Of a stretch of 64,000 nucleotides of DNA, positions 17,444 to 25,972 are shown piece by piece (positions within the stretch are counted from its first letter, which is position 1; each line of letters begins with the position of its first letter). The translations under genes were made by a program, and so were the position numbers. Below the pieces are notes generated by a model. The model was given only the letters and a program-made list of their open reading frames with translations. It was not told where the DNA came from and did no database searches. The DNA is from Palsa-1392 sp036490335 (GTDB lineage Bacteria; Verrucomicrobiota; Verrucomicrobiia; Chthoniobacterales; UBA10450). The stretch spans positions 1 to 64,000 of the forward strand of contig DASXEB010000014.1 of assembly GCA_036490335.1 (NCBI GenBank), given 5' to 3'.

Positions 17444-18300
17444 AATCGACCCGCCTAACGAGTAAAGGACTCCTGCTGGTTTGCGCGGCGGGAATTTTCC
17501 TTGCCTGCGCCGCGCCCGCTTTTGCGCAAACGCCCGCCCCGCCCGCGGACGTGCAATCGAAAACGCTCTGGCAACAAATCCAGGAGGGCGGCTGGGTCAT
17601 GTTCCCGATCGCGCTTTGCTCGATCGCGACGCTGTATTTGATCGGCGACGGCATCCTTCGCACGAGCCGCAAACGGAACGCGCCTAACGAACAGGAGGAG
17701 GCGGTGAAAACGCTTTTTCGGCAGGGCGATTACGTCGGCGCCTACAATTACTGCAAGGAAAACGTCTCGCCGTTGACGAATGTGTTGCGCGTCGGCGTGG
17801 GATTGTTAGGCGAAGGCAAACAGGTCGCCGAGGAAGGCATGGTCGGCGCGCTCGCGAAGGAAAATTCGCACATGCAAACCTACATCAGCTACCTCTCCGT
17901 CATCGGCGTTTGCACTCCGATGATCGGATTGTTAGGCACGGTCACGGGCATGATCCGGGCCTTCGCCAAACTCGGCGCGAGCGGCATCGGCGATCCGTCC
18001 GGGCTCTCCGCCGCGATCGGTGAAGTGCTGATCGCGACCGCGAGCGGACTCATCATCGCGATCCCGGCCTTTGGCGCGTTTTATTTTTTGCGCAATCGCG
18101 CGACCGACTCGATCCACCACATCCAGGACGTGGTGAACAGTCTCTTTCGCAAAATGCCTTACGAATCGCTCGCCGGCGTGCATCTCGGCGATGAGGAATT
18201 ATACGCCGCGATTCCGAACTGGATCGCGCCGGCCGAAGAAACCGGCGGCCGCCTAACGACGCGCATCCCGACCGGGACGACGCAACAAATTTCGCCCTGA
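17440..18300 (+). CDS. exbB: MotA/TolQ/ExbB proton-channel family protein
   Basis: 286 residues. It starts with a cleavable-looking signal sequence (LLLVCAAGIFLACAAPAFAQ), then a first membrane segment (GGWVMFPIALCSIATLYLIG) and, after a cytoplasmic loop of about 90 residues, the paired helices with the conserved signature (YLSVIGVCTPMIGLLGTVTG, then MIRAF) and GLIIAIPAFGAFYFL. ExbB pentamers form the stator that uses proton flow with ExbD to energise TonB- or Tol-type partners. The start overlaps the upstream TPR gene by 4 bp and exbD follows after 3 bp. An extra N-terminal signal is common in ExbB proteins of this type. Several 9-mers and TTGTTAGGC variants lie inside. Confidence 0.93.
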   Translation: MKSTRLTSKGLLLVCAAGIFLACAAPAFAQTPAPPADVQSKTLWQQIQEGGWVMFPIALCSIATLYLIGDGILRTSRKRNAPNEQEEAVKTLFRQGDYVGAYNYCKENVSPLTNVLRVGVGLLGEGKQVAEEGMVGALAKENSHMQTYISYLSVIGVCTPMIGLLGTVTGMIRAFAKLGASGIGDPSGLSAAIGEVLIATASGLIIAIPAFGAFYFLRNRATDSIHHIQDVVNSLFRKMPYESLAGVHLGDEELYAAIPNWIAPAEETGGRLTTRIPTGTTQQISP

Positions 18301-18303
18301 CGA

Positions 18304-18765
18304 ATGGCTGGCGGAGGCGGTGGCAGCGAGGCGGGCGAACCGGAATTCCAGGTCGCGCCCATGATCGACGTCCTCCTGACCATCCTGGTTTTCTTCATGA
18401 CGATCACTTCCGCGCAGGTTTTGAAAGTTGATAAAACGATCCAGCTCCCGATCGCGAAAGACGCGCAGAAAAAAGACAACACCCGCGCCGAAGCGATCCT
18501 GAACGTGCGCTGGAAATTGCCGGAAAAAAAAGCGGTCTTCGTTTTTGACGACCACAATTACACCAACGCGAACGAGATGGTCGGTCCGCTGAAAAACGCG
18601 CGCATCACCGGCGAGAAAAAAGTCAGCGGGGCGGCGAACCCGACCTTTCGCGCAGTCATTCGCGGCGATCGCGACGTGCCCGCGATTTACGTTTCGCAGG
18701 CGATGAACGCCTGCGGCGAAGCGGGCATCAGCGACATTTCGTTTTCGGCCGTGAACAAGGAATAA
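18304..18765 (+). CDS. exbD: Biopolymer transport protein ExbD/TolR, first copy
   Basis: 153 residues. After a short Gly-rich cytoplasmic start comes the single membrane helix with the family's conserved Asp (FQVAPMIDVLLTILVFFMTI, residues about 16-35); this Asp takes part in proton transfer with ExbB. The periplasmic part contains VDKTIQLPIAKDA and the C-terminal FRAVIRGDRDVPAIYVSQAM fold typical of ExbD/TolR. It lies 3 bp after exbB and 3 bp before a second exbD. The central region (WKLPEKKAVFVFDDHNYTN) differs from the second copy, so the two may form a heterodimer or serve separate partners. Confidence 0.92.
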   Translation: MAGGGGGSEAGEPEFQVAPMIDVLLTILVFFMTITSAQVLKVDKTIQLPIAKDAQKKDNTRAEAILNVRWKLPEKKAVFVFDDHNYTNANEMVGPLKNARITGEKKVSGAANPTFRAVIRGDRDVPAIYVSQAMNACGEAGISDISFSAVNKE

Positions 18766-18768
18766 ACG

Positions 18769-19212
18769 ATGCGCCTCGAACTGAACGCGAACGAAGGCAA
18801 TCTTGGTTTCCAGATCGCGCCGATGATCGACGTCGTTTTTGTAATCATGCTTTTTTTCATGGTCATGGCCGGCGCGGTCAAAGTCGAAAACGAGCTGAAC
18901 ACGCAGTTGCCCGGCACCGCGGAAACATCCGGCCGCACGGATTTCGTCGACGAACAAATCATCACCATTTCCGACACGGGCGAGATCGAGCTGAACGACG
19001 AGCCGTTCGATTCCGCGACGAGCCGGGATTTGCCGCAACTCAAGGCGACCTTGATGCGGCTGAAGCAAAACGCCGACGCCGCGAAAACGCCGGCGGTCGT
19101 CACCATTATCAGCGACACGCAGGCGAAATACAGCCGCACGATCGACGTGCTCGACGCGCTCGCGGTCGCGAAAATCGACAACGTCACCTTCACGGTGAAC
19201 GAGGAGGAGTAG
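18769..19212 (+). CDS. exbD: Biopolymer transport protein ExbD/TolR, second copy
   Basis: 147 residues. The N-terminal membrane helix carries the proton-relay Asp (FQIAPMIDVVFVIMLFFMVM, about residues 14-33). The periplasmic domain (ENELNTQLPGTAE, QIITISDTGEIELND, VVTIISDTQAKYSRTIDVLD) has the ExbD pattern of strand-helix repeats. Two consecutive exbD genes behind one exbB are seen in several Planctomycetes-Verrucomicrobia genomes. The downstream gene tpiA starts 27 bp later, after GTTCGTTAGTCGTTAGGC, and may be cotranscribed. Confidence 0.92.
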   Translation: MRLELNANEGNLGFQIAPMIDVVFVIMLFFMVMAGAVKVENELNTQLPGTAETSGRTDFVDEQIITISDTGEIELNDEPFDSATSRDLPQLKATLMRLKQNADAAKTPAVVTIISDTQAKYSRTIDVLDALAVAKIDNVTFTVNEEE

Positions 19213-19239
19213 TTCGTTAGTCGTTAGGCCAACCGAATC

Positions 19240-20010
19240 ATGCGCAAAAAAATCATCGCCGCGAATTGGAAAATGAACATGACTCAAGCCGAGTCGGAAG
19301 CCTTCATCGTCACCTTTCTGCGCGAGATCGGCGACCTCGATGAAGTCGAGATTGTGATCGCGCCGCCCTTCACCTCCATCCCAAAAGTCTCCGAACTCCT
19401 CACGCAGACGCACGGCCTGAAAGTCGGCGCGCAAAACATGCATTGGGAACGGAGCGGCGCCTTCACCGGCGAGATCAGTCCGGCGATGTTGCGCGAACTT
19501 TTTGTGCGCTACGTCGTCCTCGGTCACAGCGAGCGCCGCGCGATGTTTGGCGAGACGGATGAAATCATCAATCGCAAGGTGCGAGCGGCGCACGAGGAGC
19601 TTTTGCGCCCGATTCTTTGCGTCGGTGAGACGCTCGCCGAGCGCGAGCGCGGCAATGTCGAGCGCGTCTTATCCACCCAACTCCACGGCAGTCTCGCCGG
19701 TGTCGAGCCGAAGGAATTGCTCGAAACCGTCGTCGCTTACGAACCGGTCTGGGCGATCGGCACGGGCAAAACCGCCAGCGCGGAGCAGGCCCAGGAAGCG
19801 CACGCATTTATCCGACGAACCTTGGCCGAAATCGCCGACGCCGCGACCGCGGAAAAAATTCGCATTCAATACGGCGGGAGTGTGAAGCCGGACAACGCGC
19901 GCGAATTGCTCTCGCAGGCGGACATCGACGGCGCGCTCGTCGGCGGCGCGAGTCTCGATCCGCGGAGCTTCGCGCAGATCGTACAGGCCGCCGTGCCTAA
20001 CGATGCCTAA
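19240..20010 (+). CDS. tpiA: Triosephosphate isomerase
   Basis: 256 residues, the usual length. It interconverts glyceraldehyde-3-phosphate and dihydroxyacetone phosphate in glycolysis and gluconeogenesis; cytoplasmic homodimer. Visible: the N-terminal catalytic Lys in AANWKMN (Lys11), the electrophilic His in VLGHSERRAMFGE, the catalytic Glu in AYEPVWAIGTG with the mobile loop 6, and IQYGGSVKPDN plus GALVGGASLDPRSF for phosphate binding. The last codons read VPNDA-stop and are made from two direct copies of GCCTAACGA (19995 and 20005); the second supplies the TAA. The upstream neighbour is the exbD pair. Confidence 0.97.
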   Translation: MRKKIIAANWKMNMTQAESEAFIVTFLREIGDLDEVEIVIAPPFTSIPKVSELLTQTHGLKVGAQNMHWERSGAFTGEISPAMLRELFVRYVVLGHSERRAMFGETDEIINRKVRAAHEELLRPILCVGETLAERERGNVERVLSTQLHGSLAGVEPKELLETVVAYEPVWAIGTGKTASAEQAQEAHAFIRRTLAEIADAATAEKIRIQYGGSVKPDNARELLSQADIDGALVGGASLDPRSFAQIVQAAVPNDA

Positions 20011-20013
20011 CGA
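19995..20013 (-). repeat. Two direct 9-mer copies forming the tpiA 3' end
   Basis: GCCTAACGATGCCTAACGA: two copies 1 bp apart. The first encodes PND, the second contains the TAA stop of tpiA, so the C-terminal residues of the enzyme are set by the motif. Confidence 0.92.
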
Positions 20014-20066
20014 AAAGCGTCTGGCAGCGAAAAGCCCTTGGTGAAACAGGGAATCGCGCGCGCGAT

Positions 20067-20735
20067 TTATTTGTCGATCTCGAGATAGCTCCGCGACTGG
20101 ACCTTGTTTGTCCCCGGCTGCATCGCTTCGATCCGCATTTGTTTCAGGAACCAGCGGCCATCGATCTTCTGCGCGGAAACGACTTCGAATCTTTTCGCGA
20201 GCCGATTTTGCCAGTTGTAAGCCTCCATCCGCATGATCGCGCCGCTCTCCTGATCGACCCAGAGAACGACGGTCGAATATTGCGCGTCTTTGTCCGGCGG
20301 ATGGAGCCGTAATTTCCAGCAGGCGCGCGTCCGCACGCTGTCGGAGCTGATGAATTGCGGGTTCGGCCAGTAAAGAAAACGGAGCGCGAGGTCGGCGTAG
20401 GTCACGTCCGTGCCGCCGATTTTTTCCTGCAGGCGCGCGGGCGAAAAGCTTTTCGCGTTCGCATCTTTCACGAGCTCGAGCTGCGAATTTTTCGGCCCGA
20501 GCTTGAGCTGCAAAACTTCCGGCGGATTCGAAAAGGTGTAGCGAATAATCAAACCGGTCTGCGTGATGCGAAACGGAATGATCGTCGCGTCCGAGCGCAG
20601 GTCGCCATGCAGATCGAGCTGCTGCTGCGATTGCTGGAAGCGCACCTGGGCGAGGATCTGCTCCGCGGTCGACTGATCCTGGCCACGCGCATTCGTTAGG
20701 CAAAAAGCGAAGACAAGCGCGCAGCCGATCCGCAC
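20067..20735 (-). CDS. LolA-like outer-membrane lipoprotein-sorting protein
   Basis: I prefer a GTG start at 20735, which gives a compact signal peptide (RIGCALVFAFCLTNARG). An ATG at 20813 would add 26 residues and overlap the divergent PAP2 gene. The mature part has AEQILAQVRFQQSQQQLDLHG, then antiparallel strand patterns (VLWVDQESGAIMRMEAYNW, WFLKQMRIEAM, KVQSRSYLEIDK) typical of the LolA/LppX/RseB half-barrel fold used to carry lipidated substrates across the periplasm. Family proteins with this C-terminal pattern are annotated as outer-membrane lipoprotein-sorting proteins. A specific lipid or lipoprotein substrate cannot be assigned. Confidence 0.7.
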   Translation of the reverse strand: MRIGCALVFAFCLTNARGQDQSTAEQILAQVRFQQSQQQLDLHGDLRSDATIIPFRITQTGLIIRYTFSNPPEVLQLKLGPKNSQLELVKDANAKSFSPARLQEKIGGTDVTYADLALRFLYWPNPQFISSDSVRTRACWKLRLHPPDKDAQYSTVVLWVDQESGAIMRMEAYNWQNRLAKRFEVVSAQKIDGRWFLKQMRIEAMQPGTNKVQSRSYLEIDK

Positions 20736-20792
20736 TTGTTTCGCCGCGGCCCGCTTCTTATCGTGCCGCACCGCGCGGGCCGGCGCGTTTTC

Positions 20793-21443
20793 ATGGATCA
20801 AACTCTGTTTCATCTCATTAATCAGCAGTGGACGAATCCGGCGCTCGACTTGTTCATGGCCGCGATCAGCAACGTCGAGATTTGGGAACCGCTAATCGTT
20901 TTGCTTGCCTTGTTCGCGCTGTTCGCCGGCGGATTCAAGGGGCGCGCGCTGGTTTTCTGCCTCGTCGTCATATTGCTCGTGAACGGCGAGATCACCGGCG
21001 TGCTGAAAACGCTCTTCGATCGCAAACGCCCGAAACAAACCGAGCGTGTGCGCCTGGTCGAGCTCGCGCGGACCCATCCGGAATTTCTCACGTTGTTCAA
21101 AAAGCCGACGACCCGGTTTTCCGATGAGAGCGATCAACATCGTTCCGGCCCTTCGTTTCCGTCCGGCCACACCACGAACAACTTCGCGATCGCACTCATT
21201 CTTGCGGTTTTTTATCGGCGTTTCGGCTGGCTTTATTTTTTTGTCGCGGCGGCGGTCGGCTACTCGCGCATCTATCTCGGCGCGCACTGGCCGAGCGATG
21301 TTTTGGCGACAATCTTTCTATCGTTAGGCGAAACATTTCTTCTTCTCGCGCTCTTTGAATTTCTCTGGCGCGCCCTCGCCTCGCGCTGGCGGCCGCAGCT
21401 TTTCGTCAGGCATCCATCGCTCGTGGGCGACCCCGTTTCATGA
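20793..21443 (+). CDS. PAP2-family membrane phosphatase
   Basis: 216 residues from the ATG at 20793 (MDQTLFHLINQQWTNPALDL); a start at 20736 is possible but adds a basic extension. Five or six membrane helices carry the three phosphatase motifs: KTLFDRKRP (KxxxxxxRP), PSGH in SGPSFPSGHTTNN, and SRIYLGAHWPSD (SRxxxxxHxxxD). PAP2 enzymes of this size dephosphorylate undecaprenyl pyrophosphate, phosphatidylglycerol phosphate or lipid A. The next two genes, a GT-C and a DPM1-like GT2 enzyme with 4-bp overlaps, point to modification of an envelope lipid such as lipid A. This is inference from context. Confidence 0.88.
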   Translation: MDQTLFHLINQQWTNPALDLFMAAISNVEIWEPLIVLLALFALFAGGFKGRALVFCLVVILLVNGEITGVLKTLFDRKRPKQTERVRLVELARTHPEFLTLFKKPTTRFSDESDQHRSGPSFPSGHTTNNFAIALILAVFYRRFGWLYFFVAAAVGYSRIYLGAHWPSDVLATIFLSLGETFLLLALFEFLWRALASRWRPQLFVRHPSLVGDPVS

Positions 21444-23014
21444 GCACAACCCGCGCCGTCTGGCTGTTTCTCATCGCGCTGACCGCGATCCGCCTTGCGC
21501 TTTTGAATGCGGCCGAGCTTTCGCCTGACGAAGCCTATTATTGGATGTGGTCGCAGCGACTCGCGCCCGCCTATTTCAGCAAAGGCCCGGGCGTCGCGTT
21601 CGTCATTCGTTCGAGCACGGCGTTGTTTGGGGACAGCGAATTTGGAGTGCGCTTCTGGAGTCCAATTTTCGCCGCGGGCACGAGCCTGCTTCTCTTTTAT
21701 TTCGCGCGGCGATTGTTCAGTGAAGCGGCCGGTTTCTGGACGGTGATCGCCCTCAACGTCACGCCGATTTTCAACCTCGGCAGCTTCGTCCTGACGATCG
21801 ATCCGCTTTCGATTTTTTTCTGGGTCGCAGCCTTCTACACTTTCTGGCTCGCGCTCGAACGCAGCCCGGAATTTTCTTGGTGGTGGCCATTGACCGGCCT
21901 GCTCATTGGCCTCGGGTTCCTCTGCAAATACACCAATGCGCTTGAGCTCGTCTCGATTCTCCTCGTGCTCGCGCTCGTTCCACGATTGCGGCGCGAGTTC
22001 GTTAGGCTAAACCTTTATTCGTTAGGCACGGTCTTCGTCCTTTGCACGATCCCGCCGATCGTCTGGAACTCGCAGCATGCCTGGATCACGATCGATCACC
22101 TCAAATCGCGCGGCAGTCTCGAGAGCGCGCCGGGATTTCATCCGCTCGAATTTTTCTCTTTTCTCGGCGTCCATTTTGCGACTTATTCGCCGCTGCTTTT
22201 TCTCGCGCTTGCCTGGGCCGTGATCGCGAGCTGGCGGCGCGCGCGCGAGCAGTTTAAAATTCTTTTTCTGCTCTGGTTTGGGCTGCCGGTTTTTCTTTTC
22301 TACGCGCTCCTCTCGATCAATAAAGCCGCCGCGCCGAACTGGGATGGACTCGCGTTTCTCAGTCTCGCACTGCTCGCGATCACCTACTGGCGCGAGCGTG
22401 CGATGGCGCGCCCGAGCGTGAAAAAATGGGCCGCGGCCGCCTTTGCGATTGGGCTCGCGATGAGTGTCCTCATGCTCGGTTTTTTGACGAACGAGAACGG
22501 TTTCGAACGTCGCCGGCACGATCCGGTCGATCGTTTGCGCGGCTGGCAGGCGACGGCCGACGCTGTCGCGGAGGTGCGCCGGGATTTCGAAACGAGAACC
22601 GGGCAGAAGGTTTTCCTGATCGCCGACGAACGCGATCGCGCGGCGGAGCTGGCCTTTTATTTGCCTAACGAACGGGTCGAGGGGCCGGGGCGTCCGCCGG
22701 TTTACATTCCCGAGTCGCAGGACATGGTGAACGAGTTTTCCTTCTGGCCGCGCTACGACGAATTCGTCCCGCTGCCGCCGAATGCTGTGCGCGATCCGAA
22801 CGATGTCTACACCGAAGAGCAGGGAGTAAATCTTTTCGTCGGCCGGACCGCGCTCTATTTTCAGGAAGGCGCGAAAACGCGGCCGCCGCGCAGCATCTTT
22901 GGCGGCTTCACTCGGGTCGAACCACTGAGCACGATCGAAGTGCGCGCCGGCGGCCGGCTTTTACGGAAACTCCGCGTCTGGGCCTGCTACAATTATCGGA
23001 CGCTGCCGTTATGA
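21440..23014 (+). CDS. GT-C membrane glycosyltransferase (ArnT/PMT-like, GT39 type)
   Basis: 524 residues with about 10-12 hydrophobic helices. The first periplasmic loop contains the acidic motif typical of the PMT/ArnT clan (AELSPDEAYYWMWSQRL) and the following FSKGPGVAFVI; these residues coordinate the metal and the polyprenyl-phosphate sugar donor. A soluble C-terminal part of about 150 residues follows (KVFLIADERDRAAELAFYLP). Such enzymes transfer a sugar from undecaprenyl phosphate to lipid A or proteins on the outer face of the inner membrane. Start and stop overlap the neighbouring genes by 4 bp each, so the three probably form one transcript; the GT2 gene would make the lipid-linked sugar. 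Confidence 0.88.
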   Translation: MSTTRAVWLFLIALTAIRLALLNAAELSPDEAYYWMWSQRLAPAYFSKGPGVAFVIRSSTALFGDSEFGVRFWSPIFAAGTSLLLFYFARRLFSEAAGFWTVIALNVTPIFNLGSFVLTIDPLSIFFWVAAFYTFWLALERSPEFSWWWPLTGLLIGLGFLCKYTNALELVSILLVLALVPRLRREFVRLNLYSLGTVFVLCTIPPIVWNSQHAWITIDHLKSRGSLESAPGFHPLEFFSFLGVHFATYSPLLFLALAWAVIASWRRAREQFKILFLLWFGLPVFLFYALLSINKAAAPNWDGLAFLSLALLAITYWRERAMARPSVKKWAAAAFAIGLAMSVLMLGFLTNENGFERRRHDPVDRLRGWQATADAVAEVRRDFETRTGQKVFLIADERDRAAELAFYLPNERVEGPGRPPVYIPESQDMVNEFSFWPRYDEFVPLPPNAVRDPNDVYTEEQGVNLFVGRTALYFQEGAKTRPPRSIFGGFTRVEPLSTIEVRAGGRLLRKLRVWACYNYRTLPL

Positions 23015-23718
23015 TGGACGACGCCGCGGCGCCGGACGTTTCGGTCGTAGTGCCGCTTTATAACGAGGAAGAGAATGTCGCGCTTTTGCAGGCGGAACTC
23101 GCCACCGGGCTCGCCGGCATCGATCACGAAATCATCTTCGTCGATGACGGCTCGACCGACGGCACAATCGCGCGCCTAACGAGTGGGCCGGAGATTCGCA
23201 TTCTCCGTTTCGAAAAAAACGCCGGCCAAAGCGCGGCCATGTACGCGGGCGCAAACGCCGCCCGGGGCGCCATCGTCGTTCTCATCGATGGCGACCTGCA
23301 AAACGATCCCGCCGACATTGCGCGCCTCCTCGCCGAGATCGAGCGCGGCGCCGACCTCGTCTGCGGCTACCGCGCGCAACGCAAGGACACGCTGGTCAAA
23401 CGCCTAACGAGTCGCATCGCCAACTTCGTCCGCAGCCGTTTCACCAAGGACGGCGTGCGCGACACCGGCTGCACGCTCAAGGCGATGCGGCGCGAATGCG
23501 TGCGCACGCTCGTTCCCTTCAAAGGCATGCATCGCTTCATCCCCGCGCTCGTCAAAGGCGCCGGCTATTCGTTAGTCGAAGTGCCGGTCAATCATCGCCC
23601 GCGCAAATTCGGCCAGAGCAAATACGGCCTCGGCAACCGCGCTGTGCGCGCGACCATCGACATGTTCGGCGTGCGCTGGCTCCTCTCGCGACAGATGAAT
23701 TATCGCATCAAAAAGTGA
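23011..23718 (+). CDS. GT2 polyprenyl-phosphate glycosyltransferase (DPM1/GtrB-like)
   Basis: 235 residues; two adjacent ATGs (23011 and 23014), the first overlapping the previous stop. GT-A fold: VSVVVPLYNEEENVALL at the N-terminus, IIFVDDGSTDGT, the donor-site VVLIDGDLQNDP (DxD-like) and the acceptor loop GYRAQRKDTLVKRL. RFTKDGVRDTGCTLKAMRR and VNHRPRKFGQSKYGLGNR match dolichol-phosphate mannosyltransferases and bacterial relatives (ArnC, GtrB), but the C-terminal membrane helices of GtrB are missing. It would load a sugar onto undecaprenyl phosphate for the GT-C enzyme next to it. Confidence 0.88.
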   Translation: MMDDAAAPDVSVVVPLYNEEENVALLQAELATGLAGIDHEIIFVDDGSTDGTIARLTSGPEIRILRFEKNAGQSAAMYAGANAARGAIVVLIDGDLQNDPADIARLLAEIERGADLVCGYRAQRKDTLVKRLTSRIANFVRSRFTKDGVRDTGCTLKAMRRECVRTLVPFKGMHRFIPALVKGAGYSLVEVPVNHRPRKFGQSKYGLGNRAVRATIDMFGVRWLLSRQMNYRIKK

Positions 23719-23781
23719 ACGCCAATCCCGCTTGTCATCGCAATCGCCGACGCTAAGCTTTCGTCCCCGACGCCGAAAACC

Positions 23782-24246
23782 ATGTCTCTGGCCAGCCTCT
23801 TATCCTCCGAGCAAATCATTCCGGAAATGGAGGCAACCGAGCGCTGGCCTGCCATCGTCGAGCTCGTCGATCTGCTCATTCGCGTCGGAAAAGTCGGCGT
23901 CGGTTGCCGCGAAAGCATTCTCGCGGCCTTGAAACAGCGCGAAGAAACGATGAGCACCGGCATCGGTTTCGGCATCGCCATTCCGCACGCCTCCTGCAAC
24001 GAAGTAAGTGAAGTCGTCGCCGCCTTCGGGCGCTCGACGAAAGGGATCGAGTTCGACGCGCTCGATAACGCGCCGGTTAAGTTCATCGTCCTTTTCATCG
24101 TCCCGAAAAATCAGTTCCAGACTCATCTGCGCACCCTCGCCTCGATCGCGAAATTGCTGAACGATCGCGCGACCCGCGAGAGTCTGGCCGCGGCGAAAAC
24201 GCGCGAAGAAATCCTGGCGATTTTTCAGGCGCGCGCCCAGGCCTGA
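23782..24246 (+). CDS. ptsN: PTS EIIA-type regulatory protein (PtsN family)
   Basis: 154 residues. The EIIA(Ntr/Fru) fold is shown by VECVESILAALKQREETMSTG-like sequence around residues 43-60 and by the phosphorylatable His69 in GFGIAIPHASC; the C-terminal VLFIVPKNQFQTHLRTLA and LLNDRATRESL segments also fit. In Proteobacteria PtsN is phosphorylated by PtsP/NPr and regulates potassium transport and nitrogen or carbon responses rather than transporting sugar. No HPr, EI or permease gene is visible here. Its TGA is in a GCCTGACGA variant of the 9-mer. argS follows after 17 bp. Confidence 0.88.
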   Translation: MSLASLLSSEQIIPEMEATERWPAIVELVDLLIRVGKVGVGCRESILAALKQREETMSTGIGFGIAIPHASCNEVSEVVAAFGRSTKGIEFDALDNAPVKFIVLFIVPKNQFQTHLRTLASIAKLLNDRATRESLAAAKTREEILAIFQARAQA

Positions 24247-24263
24247 CGATTCGTTTCCGTCGC

Positions 24264-25970
24264 ATGGAAACGTTTTTGGATTCGTTAGGCAAAAGTTTGT
24301 CGCGCGCGCTCGCAGCCGCGGATTTGCCGGAGTCGGGCGAAATTGTGCCGGCGACTAACGCCCGTTTCGGCGATTACCAAACCAGCGTCGCCCTCGCGCT
24401 CGCGAAAGCGCGCGCCGAAAATCCGCGCGCCCTCGCGCAAAACATTCTCGCACATCTCGAAGTCGGCGAATGGTGCGAGCCGCCAACGATTGCCGGCGCC
24501 GGTTTCATCAATTTTACCCTCAAGCCAGCCGCCGTGGCCGCGCAAATCGCGAAACTTTCAAAGGACGATCGCCTCGGCGTCGCGCGGGTCGAAAAACCGC
24601 GCCGCATTGTCATCGACTTCGGCTCGCCCAACGTCGCGAAGCCGATGCACGTCGGCCACATTCGCAGCACGGTGCTGGGCGACGCGCTCGCGCGAATCGC
24701 GACTTTTCTCGGGCACGACGTCATCCGCGATAATCACATCGGCGATTGGGGCACGCAGTTTGGGATGGTCATTTACGGCTGGAAACATCTCCTCGATCGC
24801 GAGGCGCTCGCGCGCGATCCGATCGCCGAGCTGGTGCGCGCTTACAAAACGACCAACGAGCTCGCGACAAGCGACGCGAGCGTGCGCGAGGCCTGCCGCG
24901 AGGAACTCGTCAGGCTGCAAAGCGGCGACGCGGAAAATTTCGCGATCTGGCAGGAATGCGTCGCGCTTTCGCTGCGCGAATTCGAGAAGGCCTATCAAAT
25001 TCTCGACATCCATTACGACATCCAGCGCGGCGAAAGCTTCTACAACGATCGCCTCGCCGAAGTCGTCAGGCGTTTGTGCGACGCCGGCCTCGCCGAAAAA
25101 AGCGAAGGCGCGATCTGCGTTTTCTTTCGCGACATTCCCGAGCTCGCGGACAAGCCGTGCATCATTCGCAAACGCGACGGCGGATTCAATTACGCGACGA
25201 CCGACATCGCGACGGTCGATTATCGCGTGCGCGATCTCGGCGCGGAGTCGGTCTGGATCGTAACCGGCGCGCCGCAGCTTTTGCATTTCCGGCAAATCTT
25301 CGAAATCGCGCGACGCGAAGGTTACACGACCGACTTTCGCCACATCACGCACGGCAGCATCCTCGGCGACGATCGCAAACTGATGAAGACGCGCTCGGGC
25401 GAAAACGTGTCGTTAGGCGAACTCCTCGACGAGGCGGTGGCGCGCGCCGACACTCTCGTTAGGAAAAAAAATCCCGAGCTAGGCGACGCGGAAAGAAGTT
25501 CGATCGCGCAGATCATCGGCATCGGTGCGGTCAAATACGCTGACCTCTCGCAGTATCGGATGACCGACTACATTTTTTCGTGGGACCGGATGCTTTCGTT
25601 TCAGGGAAACACCGCGCCCTATTTGCAGAATGCCTACGTCCGTATTCGCTCGATTTTTCGCAAACTCGAAGGCGCTTTCGTTTCGCCTAACGAACTCGTC
25701 CTGACCGAGCCGGCCGAGCTGCAACTTGCGAAGCGACTCGCCCAATTCGCCGAAGTCGTGCCGCAGGTACTGAACGATTTTCGTCCGAATCTGCTCGCCA
25801 ATTATCTCTTCGAACTCGCGAACGCCTTCCATTCTTTCTACGAAGCCTGCCCGGTTCTGAAAGCGGCCGAGCCGGCGCGCGCGACGCGACTCGCGCTTTG
25901 CGAATTAACCGCGCGCGTTCTGCAGCGCGGGCTCGAGCTTTTGGGAATCAAGGCGCCAGAGAAAATGTAG
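24264..25970 (+). CDS. argS: Arginyl-tRNA synthetase
   Basis: 568 residues, the normal length for this class I synthetase. Visible: the N-terminal Add-1-like domain (about 1-100), the HIGH-box equivalent HVGH at residues 129-132 (SPNVAKPMHVGHIRSTVLGD), NHIGDWGTQFGMVIYG, TDIATVDYR, the THGSILGDDRKLMKTRSGEN region at the KMSKS position, and the C-terminal anticodon-binding DALR domain (LQNAYVRIRSIFRK, FHSFYEACPVLKA). It charges tRNA-Arg. Copies of the 9-mer or CGTTAGG core encode DSLGK, VSLGE, LVRKK and SPNEL in it. It ends 2 bp before the stop of the convergent dehydrogenase gene. Confidence 0.97.
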   Translation: METFLDSLGKSLSRALAAADLPESGEIVPATNARFGDYQTSVALALAKARAENPRALAQNILAHLEVGEWCEPPTIAGAGFINFTLKPAAVAAQIAKLSKDDRLGVARVEKPRRIVIDFGSPNVAKPMHVGHIRSTVLGDALARIATFLGHDVIRDNHIGDWGTQFGMVIYGWKHLLDREALARDPIAELVRAYKTTNELATSDASVREACREELVRLQSGDAENFAIWQECVALSLREFEKAYQILDIHYDIQRGESFYNDRLAEVVRRLCDAGLAEKSEGAICVFFRDIPELADKPCIIRKRDGGFNYATTDIATVDYRVRDLGAESVWIVTGAPQLLHFRQIFEIARREGYTTDFRHITHGSILGDDRKLMKTRSGENVSLGELLDEAVARADTLVRKKNPELGDAERSSIAQIIGIGAVKYADLSQYRMTDYIFSWDRMLSFQGNTAPYLQNAYVRIRSIFRKLEGAFVSPNELVLTEPAELQLAKRLAQFAEVVPQVLNDFRPNLLANYLFELANAFHSFYEACPVLKAAEPARATRLALCELTARVLQRGLELLGIKAPEKM

Positions 25971-25972
25971 CG

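Noticed and set aside
18253..19593. Minus-strand frame of 446 codons over exbD-exbD-tpiA
   Set aside because: Antisense to three recognised genes and spans their boundaries.
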